From Clostridiales bacterium (GTDB lineage Bacteria > Bacillota > Clostridia > Oscillospirales > Acutalibacteraceae), in assembly GCA_019419895.1 (NCBI GenBank), contig JAHZIE010000044.1, forward strand, positions 5,701 to 21,910: 16,210 nt of DNA, read 5' to 3'. The translations under genes and the position numbers were made by a program. Position 1 is the stretch's first letter. The number at the start of each line of letters is the position of its first letter. The notes below the pieces were generated by a model. It had not been told where the DNA came from, made no database searches, and saw only the letters and a list, made by a program, of their open reading frames with translations. Positions 14,300 to 16,210 of this stretch are shown in pieces.

Positions 14300-15214
14300 A
14301 TGAAACATCTTTTAAAGCTTCTTGATTTGTCCGGTGAAGAAATTATTGAAATCTTAAATCTCGCCGACCGGCTGAAATATCAGCAAAAGCATGGAATTCC
14401 CCACCGTCTGCTGGAGGGCAAGACACTGGGAATGATTTTCCAGAAGGCTTCCACCCGTACAAGGGTTTCTTTTGAAGTGGGCATGCAGCAGCTGGGGGGA
14501 TATCCCCTTTATCTGTCGGCCAACGACATGCAGATCGGCCGGGGCGAACCGGTTCAGGATACGGCAAGGGTTCTTTCCCGGTATCTGGACGGGATTATGA
14601 TCCGCACCTTTGCCCAAAAAGAAGTGGAAGATCTGGCGAAATATGGTTCGATTCCCGTTATCAATGGCCTGACTGATTTCTGCCATCCCTGTCAGATTTT
14701 GGCGGATTTGATGACCATCCGGGAATATAAAGGAAAGCTGAGTGGATTGAAGGCCTGTTATATTGGCGACGGAAATAATATGATGAATTCCATTATCGTT
14801 GGCTTCCTTAAGGTTGGACTGGAAGTAGCTGTGGCATGCCCTGAGGGATATGAGCCTGACACCCAGGTGCTGGAATTTGTCAAACCTTATGGGGAAAAAT
14901 TCCATCTTTACCGCACGCCGGAAGAGGCGGCGGTGGATGCCGACGTGATGATCACCGACGTATGGGCTTCCATGGGACAGGAAGGAGAGGCCCAAAAGAG
15001 AAAAGCTGCCTTTGCGGGTTATCAGATCAATGAAAAGCTGATGAAGCTGGCAAAGCCGGACGCTATGGTGCAGCATTGCCTTCCCGCCCACAGGGGAGAG
15101 GAAATTACGGAAGAGGTTTTTGAAAGCCATGCGGCCGAAATTTTTGACGAGGCGGAAAACCGGCTTCACGCGCAAAAGGCTGTTTTGGTTGAATTGATGG
15201 CGGATCAGAAATAG
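14300..15214 (+). CDS. argF: Ornithine carbamoyltransferase
   Basis: Joins ornithine and carbamoyl phosphate to make citrulline; cytoplasmic trimer. The 304-residue protein has the carbamoyl-phosphate motif STRTR (51-55), HPCQ (129-132) and the ornithine-side motif HCLP (259-262) in HCLPAHRGEE. DGNNMMNS in the middle and MITDVWASMGQE further on belong to the ornithine domain and its flexible SMG loop. Length and motif order fit the anabolic enzyme, and no arginine-deiminase genes (arcA, arcC) are nearby to suggest a catabolic role. GGAGA (14286-14290) lies 9 bases before the ATG. A strong hairpin 27 bases after the stop ends the cluster. Carbamoyl phosphate must come from genes outside the window. 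Confidence 0.97.
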   Translation: MKHLLKLLDLSGEEIIEILNLADRLKYQQKHGIPHRLLEGKTLGMIFQKASTRTRVSFEVGMQQLGGYPLYLSANDMQIGRGEPVQDTARVLSRYLDGIMIRTFAQKEVEDLAKYGSIPVINGLTDFCHPCQILADLMTIREYKGKLSGLKACYIGDGNNMMNSIIVGFLKVGLEVAVACPEGYEPDTQVLEFVKPYGEKFHLYRTPEEAAVDADVMITDVWASMGQEGEAQKRKAAFAGYQINEKLMKLAKPDAMVQHCLPAHRGEEITEEVFESHAAEIFDEAENRLHAQKAVLVELMADQK

Positions 15215-15240
15215 TCCGCAAAATGAATAAAAAAAATTTT

Positions 15241-15276
15241 TGCCTCCCGGGAACAGCTTTTGCCGGGAGGCATTTT
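15241..15276 (+). terminator. Terminator of the arg cluster
   Basis: A 10-bp perfect stem TGCCTCCCGG (15241-15250) with CCGGGAGGCA (15263-15272), a 12-base loop, then TTTT. It lies 26 bases after the argF stop and is preceded by an A/T-rich stretch. Confidence 0.85.
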
Positions 15277-15474
15277 GTGCCTTCGCGAAAATTTCCACGA
15301 GAGAGAAGAATCCTGTACAAGCAAAGTGATACAGGAAAATTTTGAAAATGGCAGGCCGTGAAGGGCAAAAGACCATAGGAAGATGGCAGGCGGAGCAATA
15401 TCGTGGTAAAATCCGCGGTATCCATGGAAAATTGTCTATATGGATTTCAATAAAAAGAAATATGCGTCATCTGG

Positions 15475-15536
15475 AGCTTTCAGGAAAAACGGCAAAATTT
15501 ATCTTTCCCCTTTTTCCTGAAAGCTGATCTTTTTTA
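15475..15536 (+). terminator. Second plus-strand terminator, no gene assigned
   Basis: A 15-bp perfect stem (AGCTTTCAGGAAAAA at 15475-15489 with 15511-15525) has a 21-base loop. GATC then a run of T residues (15530-15536) follows. The four-base gap before the T-run weakens the case a little. The minus strand shows no T-run. It may back up the argF terminator or end a small RNA. Confidence 0.6.
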
Positions 15537-15550
15537 TTTGGTATATAGGG

Positions 15551-15578
15551 TTTACTTGGGGAAGAAAAGGCTTATAAT
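15551..15578 (+). promoter_or_regulatory. Promoter for the SDR gene
   Basis: TTTACT (15551-15556) and a perfect TATAAT (15573-15578) are separated by 16 bases. Transcription would begin near 15585, about 31 bases before the ATG. Together with the terminator just upstream this marks the SDR gene as a separate unit. Confidence 0.7.
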
Positions 15579-15615
15579 GAAAAAAGAAACTTTTTGTTGG
15601 GAAGAAGGATGAGAT

Positions 15616-16210
15616 ATGCAGGCTTTGATTACCGGAGCCAGCTCCGGTATTGGCAGAGATATGGCGAGAGAACTCAGCCGCCGGGGCTATGATCTGATTT
15701 TAGCCGCGAGGCGTGAAGAAAGGCTGGAAGAACTGAGAAAAGAATTGACGACTAAGGTCGCCGTTTTGCCAGTTGATCTTTCTAAGGCGGAGAATTGTTT
15801 CCTTCTCCATGAAAAGGCGGGAGGAGAGCAGATTGATCTGCTGGTGAATAATGCGGGATTTGGGATATTTGGTTCCTTTGCGGAAATTGATTTGCAGAGG
15901 GAGTTGAAAATGCTGCGGGTTAACATTGAGGCGGTTGATATTTTAACCAAGCTGTATCTTCAGGATTTTAAGAAAAAAAACAGTGGAATGATATTGAATG
16001 TAGCCTCTTCCGCCGCCTTTCTGCCGGGACCGCTCCTTTCTTCCTATTATGCGTCAAAGGCCTATGTCCTCCGGCTTTCCGAGGCGATCCATGAAGAACT
16101 CAGGAGGGAGAAAAGCGGGGTATCTATCAGTGTGTTGTGTCCCGGTCCCGTCCGCACGGAATTTGATGCCACGGCAAACGTCCAGTTCAGTGTGAAAGGC
16201 TTAGAAAGCG
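15616..16210 (+). CDS. SDR family oxidoreductase, 3' end outside window
   Basis: NAD(P)H-dependent short-chain dehydrogenase/reductase. The 198 residues visible include the cofactor loop TGASSGIG (6-13), LAARREERLEEL (29-40, basic residues after the second strand that favour NADPH), NNAG (78-81), the active-site serine region NVASS (128-132), the YxxxK pair Y144/K148 in YYASK and CPGPVRTEF (175-183). It is thus complete in its catalytic core; only the last roughly 50-70 residues of a usual ~250-265-residue protein are missing. The overall look is of the DltE/YqjQ-like ketoreductase group; the substrate cannot be told. AAGGA (15605-15609) lies 6 bases before the ATG. Confidence 0.9.
   Translation, partial: MQALITGASSGIGRDMARELSRRGYDLILAARREERLEELRKELTTKVAVLPVDLSKAENCFLLHEKAGGEQIDLLVNNAGFGIFGSFAEIDLQRELKMLRVNIEAVDILTKLYLQDFKKKNSGMILNVASSAAFLPGPLLSSYYASKAYVLRLSEAIHEELRREKSGVSISVLCPGPVRTEFDATANVQFSVKGLES

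Larger units (their letters stand above)
15215..15615. other. Gene-free region between argF and the SDR gene
   Basis: About 400 bp without a convincing protein gene. It contains the argF terminator, an 8-base palindrome TTCGCGAA (15282-15289), a 7-bp inverted repeat TCCTGTA/TACAGGA (15311-15317 and 15330-15336), a weak extended -10 (TGGTAAAAT, 15404-15412), a second plus-strand terminator (15475-15536) and the SDR promoter. The second terminator has no obvious gene of its own in front of it. Confidence 0.6.

Overview
The window looks like a chromosomal segment from a low-to-mid GC Gram-positive bacterium of the class Clostridia. I base this on strong Shine-Dalgarno sites (AGGAGG-like), sigma-A type promoters, TTG starts, a PadR/HAAS/DUF4097 envelope module, and an arginine cluster with a bifunctional-type ArgJ and an ArgR/AhrC-type operator. 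A gut Oscillospiraceae/Lachnospiraceae-type host is plausible but is inference only.

Positions 1-5705 carry genes on the minus strand. A GH2 beta-mannosidase (173-2512) has its own near-perfect promoter and ends towards a bidirectional terminator at the left edge. Next is a tightly overlapped three-gene operon: PadR regulator, HAAS/DUF1700 membrane protein and DUF4097 coil-repeat protein. Its promoter is buried in a 33-bp inverted repeat that looks like the PadR operator. A flavin-reductase-like FMN protein (5187-5705) follows, with a strong terminator between it and the PadR operon.

From 6198 the genes run on the plus strand: argG, argH, argC, argJ, argB, a type I signal peptidase, argD and argF. 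Together they cover every step from N-acetylglutamate to arginine. ArgJ recycles the acetyl group and can prime the pathway. ArgB carries the N-terminal helix typical of arginine-inhibited enzymes. An extended -10 promoter and a 17/18 match to the ARG box lie directly upstream of argG, so arginine repression of the cluster is likely. No carAB or separate argA is present.

The cluster is not seamless. Hairpins sit between argG and argH, a terminator plus a 12-bp-closed multi-stem element sits between argJ and argB, a lepB-type gene interrupts argB and argD, and a six-codon minigene overlaps the argD start. After argF there is a terminator, then about 340 bp without a gene that contains a second terminator (a possible small RNA), and finally the first 198 codons of an SDR oxidoreductase that runs off the window. 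I found no mobile element, CRISPR array, tRNA or rRNA. Most of the window is conventional; the most unusual points are the argJ-argB intergenic structure, the embedded signal peptidase and the argD minigene.
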